Assembly: GCA_017651185.1 (NCBI GenBank)
Contig: JAGCDJ010000005.1
Coordinates: forward strand, 1-38,929
DNA length: 38,929 nucleotides
Source of the DNA: Bacteroidales bacterium
GTDB lineage: Bacteria; Bacteroidota; Bacteroidia; Bacteroidales; ML635J-15
Reading direction: 5' to 3'
Below the pieces are notes generated by a model that had not been told where the DNA came from, searched no databases, and saw only the letters and a program-made list of their open reading frames with translations. A program made the position numbers and the translations under genes. Positions 1 through 7,582 of the stretch are shown here, piece by piece (the first letter of the stretch is position 1; every line of letters starts with the position of its first letter).

Positions 1-2007
1 AAGATACCAGTTGTTCCAGTAGTTGACGAAGAGAACAATCAGAAGCGTATCGTTGTAAGGTTCCCTGGTCGAAATGTTTATGTAAAGATTTGGAAAGCAA
101 ATGTAGGTCGTATTCCTCTGTACTTGCTTGATACCGATGACATTGACAACCAAGACCAGGACAAGCTGATAACCTCTCGCCTGTATGGTGGCGACTGGGA
201 ATTCCGTTTCAAACAGGAAATGATTCTCGGCATTGGCGGTACCCGCGTACTTAAGGCTCTCGGTCTTAAACCGGACATTTACCACTGCAACGAAGGTCAC
301 GCTGCTTTCATCGGCTTCGAACGACTCAACGACCTCATTTCGGCTCGCAACCTAAAGTTCGACGAAGCTCTGGAAATCGTAAGGGCATCGACCTTGTTCA
401 CAACGCACACGCCAGTTCCGGCAGGACACGACGCATTCGAGGAAAATATGCTGCGTACCTATATGTCGCACTATCCAGACCGTCTCAAGATAACCTGGGA
501 CAAGATGATGTCACTCGGTCGCCTCAATCCTAACGACAAGTTCTCGATGAGTTACTTGGCAGCAAACATCTCGCAGGAAGTAAACGGTGTTTCGTGGTTG
601 CACGGAATCGTATCGCAGAAGATGTTCGCTCCGTTGTGGAACGGCTACTTCCCCGAAGAAAACCATGTGGGATATGTCACCAACGGCGTTCACTACCAGA
701 CATGGACATCTAAGACCTGGCAGAAACTTCACGAAGAAACCTTCGGAGAAGGCTTCCTAAGCGACATGTCGAATCCGAAATACTGGGAAAAAATCAACAA
801 TGTCGATGATGCCGACATCTGGGATATCCGCAAACTACAGCGCACACGCCTCATCAACTATGTGAAGAACCGCGTTCGCGAAAACTGGATACGCAGCTAC
901 GAATCGCCAAGCAATATGGTTACCGTACTCGAAAAGCTTGACGAAAAGGTACTTACAATCGGTTTTGCCCGTCGTTTTGCTACCTACAAGCGTGGCGACC
1001 TATTGTTCCGCAACCCCGAAAGACTTGCCGCAATCCTCAACAATCCGAAGATGCCTGTACAAATCCTCTTTGCAGGAAAGGCTCACCCGAACGATGGCGC
1101 AGGACAAGACCTCATCAAGAGAATCGTTGAATTCTCGAAGCGTCCGGAATTCCTCGGCAAGATTCTGTTCATCGAGGACTACGACATAGGTCTGGCAAAG
1201 AAACTCGTACAGGGCGTAGATATCTGGATGAACACCCCTACCCGTCCGCTCGAAGCATCGGGAACAAGCGGTATGAAGGCCGTAATGAACGGCGCACTGC
1301 ATTTCAGCGTACTCGACGGATGGTGGGTCGAAGGTTACCGCGAAGGCGCAGGCTGGGCATTGCCACAGGAACGCGTTTACGAAAACCAGGACTTCCAGAA
1401 CGAACTCGACACGCAGACAATCTACAATATGCTCGAAAACGAGATTGTACCAATGTTCTACGACTGCAGCGACGACGGAATTCCTCACCGCTGGGTTAAG
1501 TGCATCAAGAAGTCGATTGCCGAAATTGTACCTATGTTCACCACAAAGCGTATGATTGACGACTACAAGGACAGGTTCTACGGCAAGCTCTACAAGCGCT
1601 CGACCGAACTGGCTGAGAACGACTACGCAAAGGTATTCGAGATTGTAAACTGGAAGGAGAAAGCAGCACGCGCTTGGAACTTCATCGAGGTGCTGAAGAT
1701 AGACTTCCACACCACCGAGTTCGAGAATCCGCAGGATGCCTACGGAGAGATTACCTTGAACCTCAACCGCCTATCACCAAACGACATAGGTATCGAAGCA
1801 ATAGCAGTTTCGAAGAAGCAGGACGGCTCGATAGTCATCGACGAAAAGATGCCGTTCAAGCTGAAGGAATGCAACGGCAAGATTGCAGTATTCCGCATCG
1901 AGGGTGCACCGCACAAGACCGGAATCTACAACTACGCAATCCGTGCATACGCCAACAACCCGCTTCTGCCGTACAAGCAGGATTCGAAACTTATAATGTG
2001 GATATAA
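1..2007 (+). CDS. glgP: alpha-glucan phosphorylase (GT35), 5'-truncated by window edge
   Basis: Releases glucose-1-phosphate from glycogen or maltodextrin by PLP-dependent phosphorolysis in the cytoplasm. The frame is open from base 1, so the gene starts upstream; 668 codons are present, and the missing N-terminus is probably close to 200 residues of the ~850-aa short bacterial alpha-glucan phosphorylase type. The first residues visible (GRIPLYLLDTD) belong to the family core. The PLP-binding segment EASGTSGMKAVMNG is at 1252-1293, with the Schiff-base lysine at 1276-1278, followed by SVLDGWWVEGY, which is characteristic of the short bacterial form rather than the animal or E. coli type. A strong terminator follows 20 bp after the stop, so this is the last gene of its transcript. 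Family assignment is firm; the exact preferred glucan is not visible. Confidence 0.95.
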   Translation, partial: KIPVVPVVDEENNQKRIVVRFPGRNVYVKIWKANVGRIPLYLLDTDDIDNQDQDKLITSRLYGGDWEFRFKQEMILGIGGTRVLKALGLKPDIYHCNEGHAAFIGFERLNDLISARNLKFDEALEIVRASTLFTTHTPVPAGHDAFEENMLRTYMSHYPDRLKITWDKMMSLGRLNPNDKFSMSYLAANISQEVNGVSWLHGIVSQKMFAPLWNGYFPEENHVGYVTNGVHYQTWTSKTWQKLHEETFGEGFLSDMSNPKYWEKINNVDDADIWDIRKLQRTRLINYVKNRVRENWIRSYESPSNMVTVLEKLDEKVLTIGFARRFATYKRGDLLFRNPERLAAILNNPKMPVQILFAGKAHPNDGAGQDLIKRIVEFSKRPEFLGKILFIEDYDIGLAKKLVQGVDIWMNTPTRPLEASGTSGMKAVMNGALHFSVLDGWWVEGYREGAGWALPQERVYENQDFQNELDTQTIYNMLENEIVPMFYDCSDDGIPHRWVKCIKKSIAEIVPMFTTKRMIDDYKDRFYGKLYKRSTELAENDYAKVFEIVNWKEKAARAWNFIEVLKIDFHTTEFENPQDAYGEITLNLNRLSPNDIGIEAIAVSKKQDGSIVIDEKMPFKLKECNGKIAVFRIEGAPHKTGIYNYAIRAYANNPLLPYKQDSKLIMWI

Positions 2008-2026
2008 TTTAAGGTAATTATTATTG

Positions 2027-2063
2027 AAAAGGCTGTCCGAAATCTTTTCAGACAGCCTTTTTT
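2027..2063 (+). terminator. Rho-independent terminator after glgP
   Basis: The arms GGCTGTC (2031-2037) and GACAGCC (2051-2057) are perfect complements, flanked by AAAA on the left and a T-run (2058-2063) on the right, placed just after the glgP stop codon. The A/T flanks would let it also act for the convergent gene on the minus strand. Confidence 0.85.
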
Positions 2064-2107
2064 GTGTGGTATCGAAATGTGGCGGATAGAATCCGCCTAG
2101 AAGGGAC

Positions 2108-2160
2108 GGAACATATATGCGTAAGGGAAGGTTTGAAACCTTCCCTTACGATATTGTTCC
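2108..2160. repeat. intergenic palindrome with GGTTTGAAACC core
   Basis: Perfect 14-bp arms (2121-2134 and 2136-2149) surround one central base, and an outer GGAACA/TGTTCC pair (2108-2113, 2155-2160) extends it. The same GATTTGAAACC core inside a G-rich/C-rich stem recurs at 25687-25754, so this is probably one copy of a dispersed palindromic family. It lies between the convergent glgP and the T9SS protein gene and may double as a transcription terminator. Confidence 0.7.
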
Positions 2161-2173
2161 ACAAATATTTAGA

Positions 2174-3580
2174 TTATTCCTTGATGAATTTTAGTTGGCA
2201 AGCAACCGATGCCGTGTTCGTTCCGTATATTATTACGATATAAACACCTGCCTTCAAATCTTCCACATTGCATACCACATTGCCTGAATTTACTTCTGTG
2301 CGATACACGACCTGCCCCATCACATTCACAATCTCTATATCGGAAATAACTTCCCCTGATGTGATGTTGAGGAAATTGGTTGCAGGATTTGGCGATATGT
2401 CAATATCCGCCACATTAAAATCAGCAATGCTGGTAGTAACCGACACGCAATTTTCAAGTCTTGCCGTACTACTACATTGTGGAGCGTTGCTACTCATAAC
2501 TACAAGATATGGCTCGTAACAATCTGCTTCGGCATAGATATGTTCAACAGATTCGCTACAATTATCCTCATTGGTTCCATCGCCAAAATGCCATTCACAA
2601 ACGACATTCTCCATATCTTGATAATCGGTTGTATTATAAAATATTACGCGAGCATCTGGAGCGACAAAAGAACCCGTAGATGTTGATATTTCCGCAATTG
2701 GCTGACGAACGAAATTCACAGTCCAAGGACCTGCCGTATCTACACATAAGCGAGGATTTTCTTCAGGACCAGCAGATACAATCCAGTAAAAGTCGTGCCT
2801 GCCGTAGCTTGAAACAGTAACATCGGTTATAGGATTGTAAACTCCCATATTGGCTATACCAAATTGTGTTGATGTATTTTCTTCGTACCAATAACCATAC
2901 ATACCACCTTCTGGAGTTTCTGCGCGCAGGAATTCGAAATTAAGACCGCATGCTACTGTATCGGCAACATTCATACTTAATGCTGCCGAAGGCGCCTCGT
3001 AAAATGTAATAATAGCATCATCGTAGTCGGAACAAGCAATATCGTCTTCAGTATTGATATGCGAATGATTTGATTCTGTCCATCGGAAAGTTGCACTGCC
3101 GTATCTGGAATAATTACCAGTAGTATATGCACTTGTAGCATCGTCGAATGTTGCTGTTCCTGTGCCTAGGCAAGTCCAAAATCCTGTTATGTTGTCACCT
3201 TCAGTGTGCGATGATGTTGCATTTAAATGAAAATCAAGTCCGCATACGGTAAAATCAGGCCCCGCGTTAACAACTGGTCTTTCCAAGAATTCTACTGACA
3301 CCGTATCAGAAACGACATCCCCACCGACTGTTGCATTGTAATAAAAACGAACTGCCAGGTAACCCTGCTCATTAAAAGGGACAGCCAATGTAAATGTTGT
3401 GTTTAATGAATTTGCATCAGAAAAAACACCTACAGCATCATCGCAAAACCACGAGAAATCAGTATAATTTTCAACTTCAGCGCTTAAATCGACACTATTT
3501 CCACACACTGTCAAATCTTGGGAGAACACATAACTTGCAAAGAATAAGCCCCCCACCAATAAAAATAATAACTTTTTCAT
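2174..3580 (-). CDS. secreted PKD-domain protein with T9SS type A sorting domain
   Basis: Predicted substrate of the type IX secretion system, exported to the cell surface or medium. The 468-aa product begins with a Sec signal peptide (Lys-Lys start, hydrophobic LLFLLVGGLFFASYVFS, cleavage near residue 20). The middle is low in recognisable domains; a PKD-like fold is suggested near residues 320-380 by CEWHFGDGT. The last ~80 residues are a Por-type sorting domain (ISPNPATNFLNI, then VMGQVVY and LKAGVYIVII), which is cleaved as the protein is attached or released. Many cysteines and acidic residues fit an extracellular protein. The -7 box at 3622-3629 lies 42 bp before the ATG. The biological role is unknown. 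Confidence 0.9.
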   Translation of the reverse strand: MKKLLFLLVGGLFFASYVFSQDLTVCGNSVDLSAEVENYTDFSWFCDDAVGVFSDANSLNTTFTLAVPFNEQGYLAVRFYYNATVGGDVVSDTVSVEFLERPVVNAGPDFTVCGLDFHLNATSSHTEGDNITGFWTCLGTGTATFDDATSAYTTGNYSRYGSATFRWTESNHSHINTEDDIACSDYDDAIITFYEAPSAALSMNVADTVACGLNFEFLRAETPEGGMYGYWYEENTSTQFGIANMGVYNPITDVTVSSYGRHDFYWIVSAGPEENPRLCVDTAGPWTVNFVRQPIAEISTSTGSFVAPDARVIFYNTTDYQDMENVVCEWHFGDGTNEDNCSESVEHIYAEADCYEPYLVVMSSNAPQCSSTARLENCVSVTTSIADFNVADIDISPNPATNFLNITSGEVISDIEIVNVMGQVVYRTEVNSGNVVCNVEDLKAGVYIVIIYGTNTASVACQLKFIKE

Positions 3581-3621
3581 ATTGCCATCATTTTAAAGTT
3601 TAACTTAAATATTATCGGGGA

Positions 3622-3629
3622 CAAATATA
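3622..3629 (-). promoter_or_regulatory. -7 promoter box for the T9SS protein gene
   Basis: Reads TATATTTG on the minus strand, a full match to the Bacteroidota -7 consensus TAnnTTTG, and predicts a start of transcription near 3615 with a ~35-nt leader. No clear -33 TTTG was found. Confidence 0.6.
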
Positions 3630-3714
3630 ATGTTTTATTTTACATGTTACATTTTTTTGTATTTTTTTTGATGAGTGACATTTTTTTTCTACGCATAATT
3701 CTATCAAAAATCCA

Positions 3715-3760
3715 AAATCGTAAATCGTACTTCGTAAATCGTAAATTTATATTACTTTTG
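3715..3760 (+). promoter_or_regulatory. -7 box for rluB, behind CGTAAAT short repeats
   Basis: TACTTTTG at 3753-3760 fits TAnnTTTG and places the transcript start near 3767, 18 nt before the rluB ATG. Immediately upstream (about 3715-3748) CGTAAAT occurs three times as a short imperfect tandem repeat. The rest of the 3581-3714 gap is A/T-rich with no gene. Confidence 0.55.
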
Positions 3761-3784
3761 TCCCAAACTTAACATACCAACTAA

Positions 3785-4942
3785 ATGAGAACATTTGACG
3801 ACGAGGCACGCGGACCAAGAAACAACCGCGACCGCAGAAACAACGATAAACCGCAGAAATTCAGTCGCAGGGACAATGATGGTGGCAGAGACGGCAGACA
3901 TAGCGATAGAAAATTCGGTCGCGACGACGACTACAAACCACACACACCGAAATTCAACCGCGAGAGAAAACCGCGTTCCTTCGACGAGGATATGCGCAAT
4001 CCCGACAACGACAATTTCTACGGCAAGAAAAAGGACAAGGCATCGAAATACTACGATGCTCCCGAATACCAGAAGAAGCACAACGGTGGACACCATGGCG
4101 GCAAACCCGAAAGGTTCAGAACAAAGAACTACAAGGACTACGACAATTTTGACGAGTTTGACGACAACAACTATCAGGAAAGACGAATCCGCAGGTCGGA
4201 AAAACCAAAGCAGACAAAGAAGGAAAACGAGGAAATCCGCCTCAACAAGTACATCGCCAACGCAGGTATTTGTTCGCGCCGCGAAGCCGACACCTACATT
4301 CAGGCTGGCGTTGTTACCATAAACGGCGAAGTCGTTACCGAACTTGGCACCAAGGTGAAACCCGGTGACGAAGTGCGTTTCGGCGGAGAACTGATTAATC
4401 CCGAAAAACTTGTCTATATACTTCTAAACAAGCCGAAAAACTGTGTAACCACTCTTGACGACCCCGAAGAACGCCAGACTGTAATGGATTTGGTTAAGGA
4501 CGCCTGCCCCGAAAGGATTTACCCCGTTGGTCGCCTCGACCGCAACACGACAGGACTTCTCCTTCTCACCAACGACGGCGACCTGACAAAGAAACTCACC
4601 CACCCGTCATACGAGAAGAAGAAAATCTATCAGGTCGAAACCGACAAGAACATCAGCAAGGCCGACTTGCAGGCACTTGCCGACGGTTTTGAACTCGAGG
4701 ACGGATTCATTGCCGCCGATGCTGTAAGTTATGTCGGCGACAGCAAGAACATCATCGGCATCGAAATACACTCTGGCCGCAACAGGATTGTACGCCGTAT
4801 GCTCGAACATCTTGGTTACGAGGTTAAGCGCCTCGACCGCGTTTACTTCGCCGGACTTACAAAACTAAACCTTCCTCGCGGCAAATGGCGTTTCCTCACC
4901 GAAAAGGAAATTACCATACTGAAAACGGGAATGTACGAATAA
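3785..4942 (+). CDS. rluB: rRNA pseudouridine synthase, RluB/RsuA family, with charged N-terminal extension
   Basis: Converts a specific uridine in rRNA to pseudouridine; the RluB branch acts on helix 89-93 of 23S rRNA. The 385-aa protein has three parts. Residues 1-145 are a disordered extension rich in Arg, Lys, Asp, Asn and Tyr. An S4 RNA-binding domain follows (IRLNKYIANAGICSRREAD, from about residue 149). The catalytic domain has the motif PVGRLDRNTTGLLLLTNDGD near residue 250, whose Asp is the nucleophile. Such extensions are common in Bacteroidota homologues and probably bind rRNA. The gene stands alone, with its own -7 box at 3753-3760 and a terminator after it. RluB versus RsuA/RluF substrate choice cannot be settled from sequence alone. 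Confidence 0.9.
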   Translation: MRTFDDEARGPRNNRDRRNNDKPQKFSRRDNDGGRDGRHSDRKFGRDDDYKPHTPKFNRERKPRSFDEDMRNPDNDNFYGKKKDKASKYYDAPEYQKKHNGGHHGGKPERFRTKNYKDYDNFDEFDDNNYQERRIRRSEKPKQTKKENEEIRLNKYIANAGICSRREADTYIQAGVVTINGEVVTELGTKVKPGDEVRFGGELINPEKLVYILLNKPKNCVTTLDDPEERQTVMDLVKDACPERIYPVGRLDRNTTGLLLLTNDGDLTKKLTHPSYEKKKIYQVETDKNISKADLQALADGFELEDGFIAADAVSYVGDSKNIIGIEIHSGRNRIVRRMLEHLGYEVKRLDRVYFAGLTKLNLPRGKWRFLTEKEITILKTGMYE

Positions 4943-4956
4943 AAGAAATAAACTTG

Positions 4957-4989
4957 CAGAGACGATGACATTCATTGTCTCTGTTTTTT
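4957..4989 (+). terminator. Rho-independent terminator after rluB
   Basis: CAGAGAC (4957-4963) pairs with GTCTCTG (4977-4983) and is followed by TTTTTT. It lies 15 bp after the rluB stop and only a few bases before the next start codon, so the downstream gene needs its own promoter or readthrough. Confidence 0.85.
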
Positions 4990-4996
4990 ATAAAGC

Positions 4997-7462
4997 ATGA
5001 CAACTGCGAAAAAATATATGGCATTTAGACGGTTTGCTGTATTGCTGACCATTATGTTTATTTCCATTTTTTCTTTCGCGCAATCCAAGTTCGCAGGCCG
5101 TGTTACCGACTCAAAGAGCAAAGAAGCGCTTGCATTCGTCAACATAATCTACAATTCAAAGAACCAAGGCACTTCCACCGACCTTGACGGCTACTTCAAG
5201 ATTGACGACTACTCGAAAATAGAGTTTCTGCGCATTTCATACCTCGGATACACTACAAAGATTATAAGCAAAGAAGAACTTGGCAACAAGCATTACATTG
5301 AACTAACGCTAGATGAAGATGTTACAAGTCTAGCAGAAGTTACTGTGCTTCCAGGCGAAAATCCAGCCCACAGGATTATAAACCTTGCCATCGAGAACGC
5401 CAACAGGAACAATCCCGAAAAAATGCGCTCGTTCTCATACGTTTCGTACAACAAAATGTACTTTACCGCCGATGTAAAACAATCGGAGGACACCATTATC
5501 GAATCGGAAAAGGACTCACTGAAATCGCTTAGCGAACTTCTTGCAAAACAACACATTCTCCTCATCGAATCGGTAACGGAACGCATTTTCAGATACCCCG
5601 ACAACAACAAGGAAAACGTCCTCGCCCACCGCATGTCGGGAATGAAAAACCCAGCATTCACACTGCTTGCAACGCAATTCCAGTCGATGTCGTTCTACAG
5701 CGACCATATTTCACTGCTCGACAAGCGTTTTCTAAGTCCAATAAGCAAGGGAAGCACATCGAAATACTTCTTCCAAATCGAGGATACAATGTACAACACG
5801 TCAATGGACACCGTGTTTGTCATTTCGTTCATTCCTCTGAAAAACAAGGTCTTTGACGGACTGAAAGGCGTGATGAACATCAACACCAACGGATATGCCA
5901 TCGAGACAATAACAGCAGAACCAAACGAACCGTCGGAAGTTTTCACCGTATCTATACAGCAGAAATACGAACTAATTGACAGCATCCAGTGGTTTCCTGT
6001 GCAATTGAATACCAACCTTATTTTCAACATCTTGCAAGTCCCAGATGGCACAAAGCCAGCTGAAGGCGAAAAACAGACATACACGCCTATGGTAGGTATT
6101 GGCAAAAGTTACATTTCCGACATAAGCTTAAACCCTGACATAAAACGACGTGAATTCATCAACCAAGGCGTACTTGTCGAAGACAAGGCAGCAAAGCAGG
6201 ACGACGACTTCTGGAACCAGTACCGCAAGGATTCTCTCACCAGCAAAGACCTTGAAACCTACCGCGTCATCGATAGTCTCGGCAAGGAAATAAACCTCGA
6301 CAAAAAAATAGAAGTGCTCGAAATCCTTGCCGCTGGATACATCCCTTGGAAATTCATCAACTTCGACCTCGGCTCCATAATATGGTTCAACGAATATGAA
6401 AAAGTGCGTCTCGGTCTTGGCATTGAAACAAATGAAAGACTTACAAAATGGGTGACTTTGGGCGGTTATGGAGCATACGGATTTGGCGACAAGGCATGGA
6501 AATACGGGGCAAAAGTCCAATTTAACCTCTGGCCAGAACACGACTTAAAATTAGGCGTTACATACAAGCGCGACCTCGATTTCAGCGACGGAATGACATT
6601 CAACAAAAGAGAGGCGAAACTCTCGTCACAGTCGGTTTACGAATGGTTCCTCAGCGAGATGGACTCTATTTCCGAACATAAAGCATACATCGACTTTAAG
6701 GTACTGCGATACCTGAAAACACGACTGCAATTCCGCCACTATACCAAGGACATCATAAACACCGACAGATACAACTTCATTGGCACAATCGACAAGCACT
6801 ACACAGCTGCCGAAGCAGGAATCTACCTCCGATTTGCCTACAAGGAAAAATTCTTCCAGACACCGCGCGGAACAAAAGTCAGTTTGGGAACAAAATACCC
6901 AATAATGTACTTCAACTTCATAAAGTCGGTGCCTGTAACGCCAAACGCCAACGACTACTACAAAATCGAAGCGAAGATTTACAAGCATTTCATAATCAGA
7001 AAGGTCGGCGACACATATTTGATACTCACAGGCGGTCTGATTGGCGGAAATCCGCGCTACAGCGAACTTTATTACGCATCGGGAACAAACTCGTGGCTTA
7101 ACATCGACCACACTTTCAACACAATGCGCCCCAACGAGTTCATTTCCGACAAGTTCTGCACCTTCCACTTCATGCACGACTTCGGCAACATCCTATACAA
7201 GAAAAAATATTCACGTCCAAGCATTGCCATAACCACAAGTCTCGGCTGGGGCGACTGCAAGTTCACGCAAGATGTTGACGGAAGCGACTTTGCACGCAAA
7301 ATGAACAAGGGCTACTACGAATCGGGCATTCAACTCAACAACCTGCTTTGCCTCTCGATTGAAGGATTCGGTATTGGCGTTTATTACCGTTACGGTCCCT
7401 ACCACCTCAACAAGGAAATCGACAACTGGGCATTCAAACTGACTTGGACGCTGACGCTGTAA
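4997..7462 (+). CDS. DUF5686 outer-membrane protein with carboxypeptidase-regulatory-like domain
   Basis: Predicted outer-membrane beta-barrel of unknown function, related in layout to TonB-dependent receptors but without a plug domain. The 821-aa product has a signal peptide ending at SFAQ (about residue 29), and a carboxypeptidase-D regulatory-like beta-sandwich at residues 32-110 (FAGRVTDSKSKEALAFVN, then STDLDGYFKI). The long DUF5686 region follows and ends in alternating aromatic/polar strands finishing in aromatic-rich WAFKLTWTLTL, a typical outer-membrane insertion end. MAFRRFAVLL, 7 codons in, is an alternative start that would give a more standard signal peptide. The first ATG lies only 7 bp after the rluB terminator, which slightly favours the internal start. 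Confidence 0.85.
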   Translation: MTTAKKYMAFRRFAVLLTIMFISIFSFAQSKFAGRVTDSKSKEALAFVNIIYNSKNQGTSTDLDGYFKIDDYSKIEFLRISYLGYTTKIISKEELGNKHYIELTLDEDVTSLAEVTVLPGENPAHRIINLAIENANRNNPEKMRSFSYVSYNKMYFTADVKQSEDTIIESEKDSLKSLSELLAKQHILLIESVTERIFRYPDNNKENVLAHRMSGMKNPAFTLLATQFQSMSFYSDHISLLDKRFLSPISKGSTSKYFFQIEDTMYNTSMDTVFVISFIPLKNKVFDGLKGVMNINTNGYAIETITAEPNEPSEVFTVSIQQKYELIDSIQWFPVQLNTNLIFNILQVPDGTKPAEGEKQTYTPMVGIGKSYISDISLNPDIKRREFINQGVLVEDKAAKQDDDFWNQYRKDSLTSKDLETYRVIDSLGKEINLDKKIEVLEILAAGYIPWKFINFDLGSIIWFNEYEKVRLGLGIETNERLTKWVTLGGYGAYGFGDKAWKYGAKVQFNLWPEHDLKLGVTYKRDLDFSDGMTFNKREAKLSSQSVYEWFLSEMDSISEHKAYIDFKVLRYLKTRLQFRHYTKDIINTDRYNFIGTIDKHYTAAEAGIYLRFAYKEKFFQTPRGTKVSLGTKYPIMYFNFIKSVPVTPNANDYYKIEAKIYKHFIIRKVGDTYLILTGGLIGGNPRYSELYYASGTNSWLNIDHTFNTMRPNEFISDKFCTFHFMHDFGNILYKKKYSRPSIAITTSLGWGDCKFTQDVDGSDFARKMNKGYYESGIQLNNLLCLSIEGFGIGVYYRYGPYHLNKEIDNWAFKLTWTLTL

Positions 7463-7554
7463 AAACATTTCGACCAATATATTCATAATATACATTTTTT
7501 TACCCTCCCAGGCAACGAAATCACCATTTCAGTTGTCATATATATGTTTTTAAT

Positions 7555-7562
7555 TATATTTG
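7555..7562 (+). promoter_or_regulatory. -7 promoter box for the FISUMP protein gene
   Basis: TATATTTG is a full match to TAnnTTTG, 20 bp upstream of the ATG at 7583, giving a predicted leader of about 14 nt. Confidence 0.6.
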
Positions 7563-7582
7563 CGAAATAAAACATCAAGGCA

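Noticed and set aside
1000..1710. A 236-aa minus-strand frame inside glgP
   Set aside because: Antisense shadow of the phosphorylase codons, with no recognisable domain or promoter.
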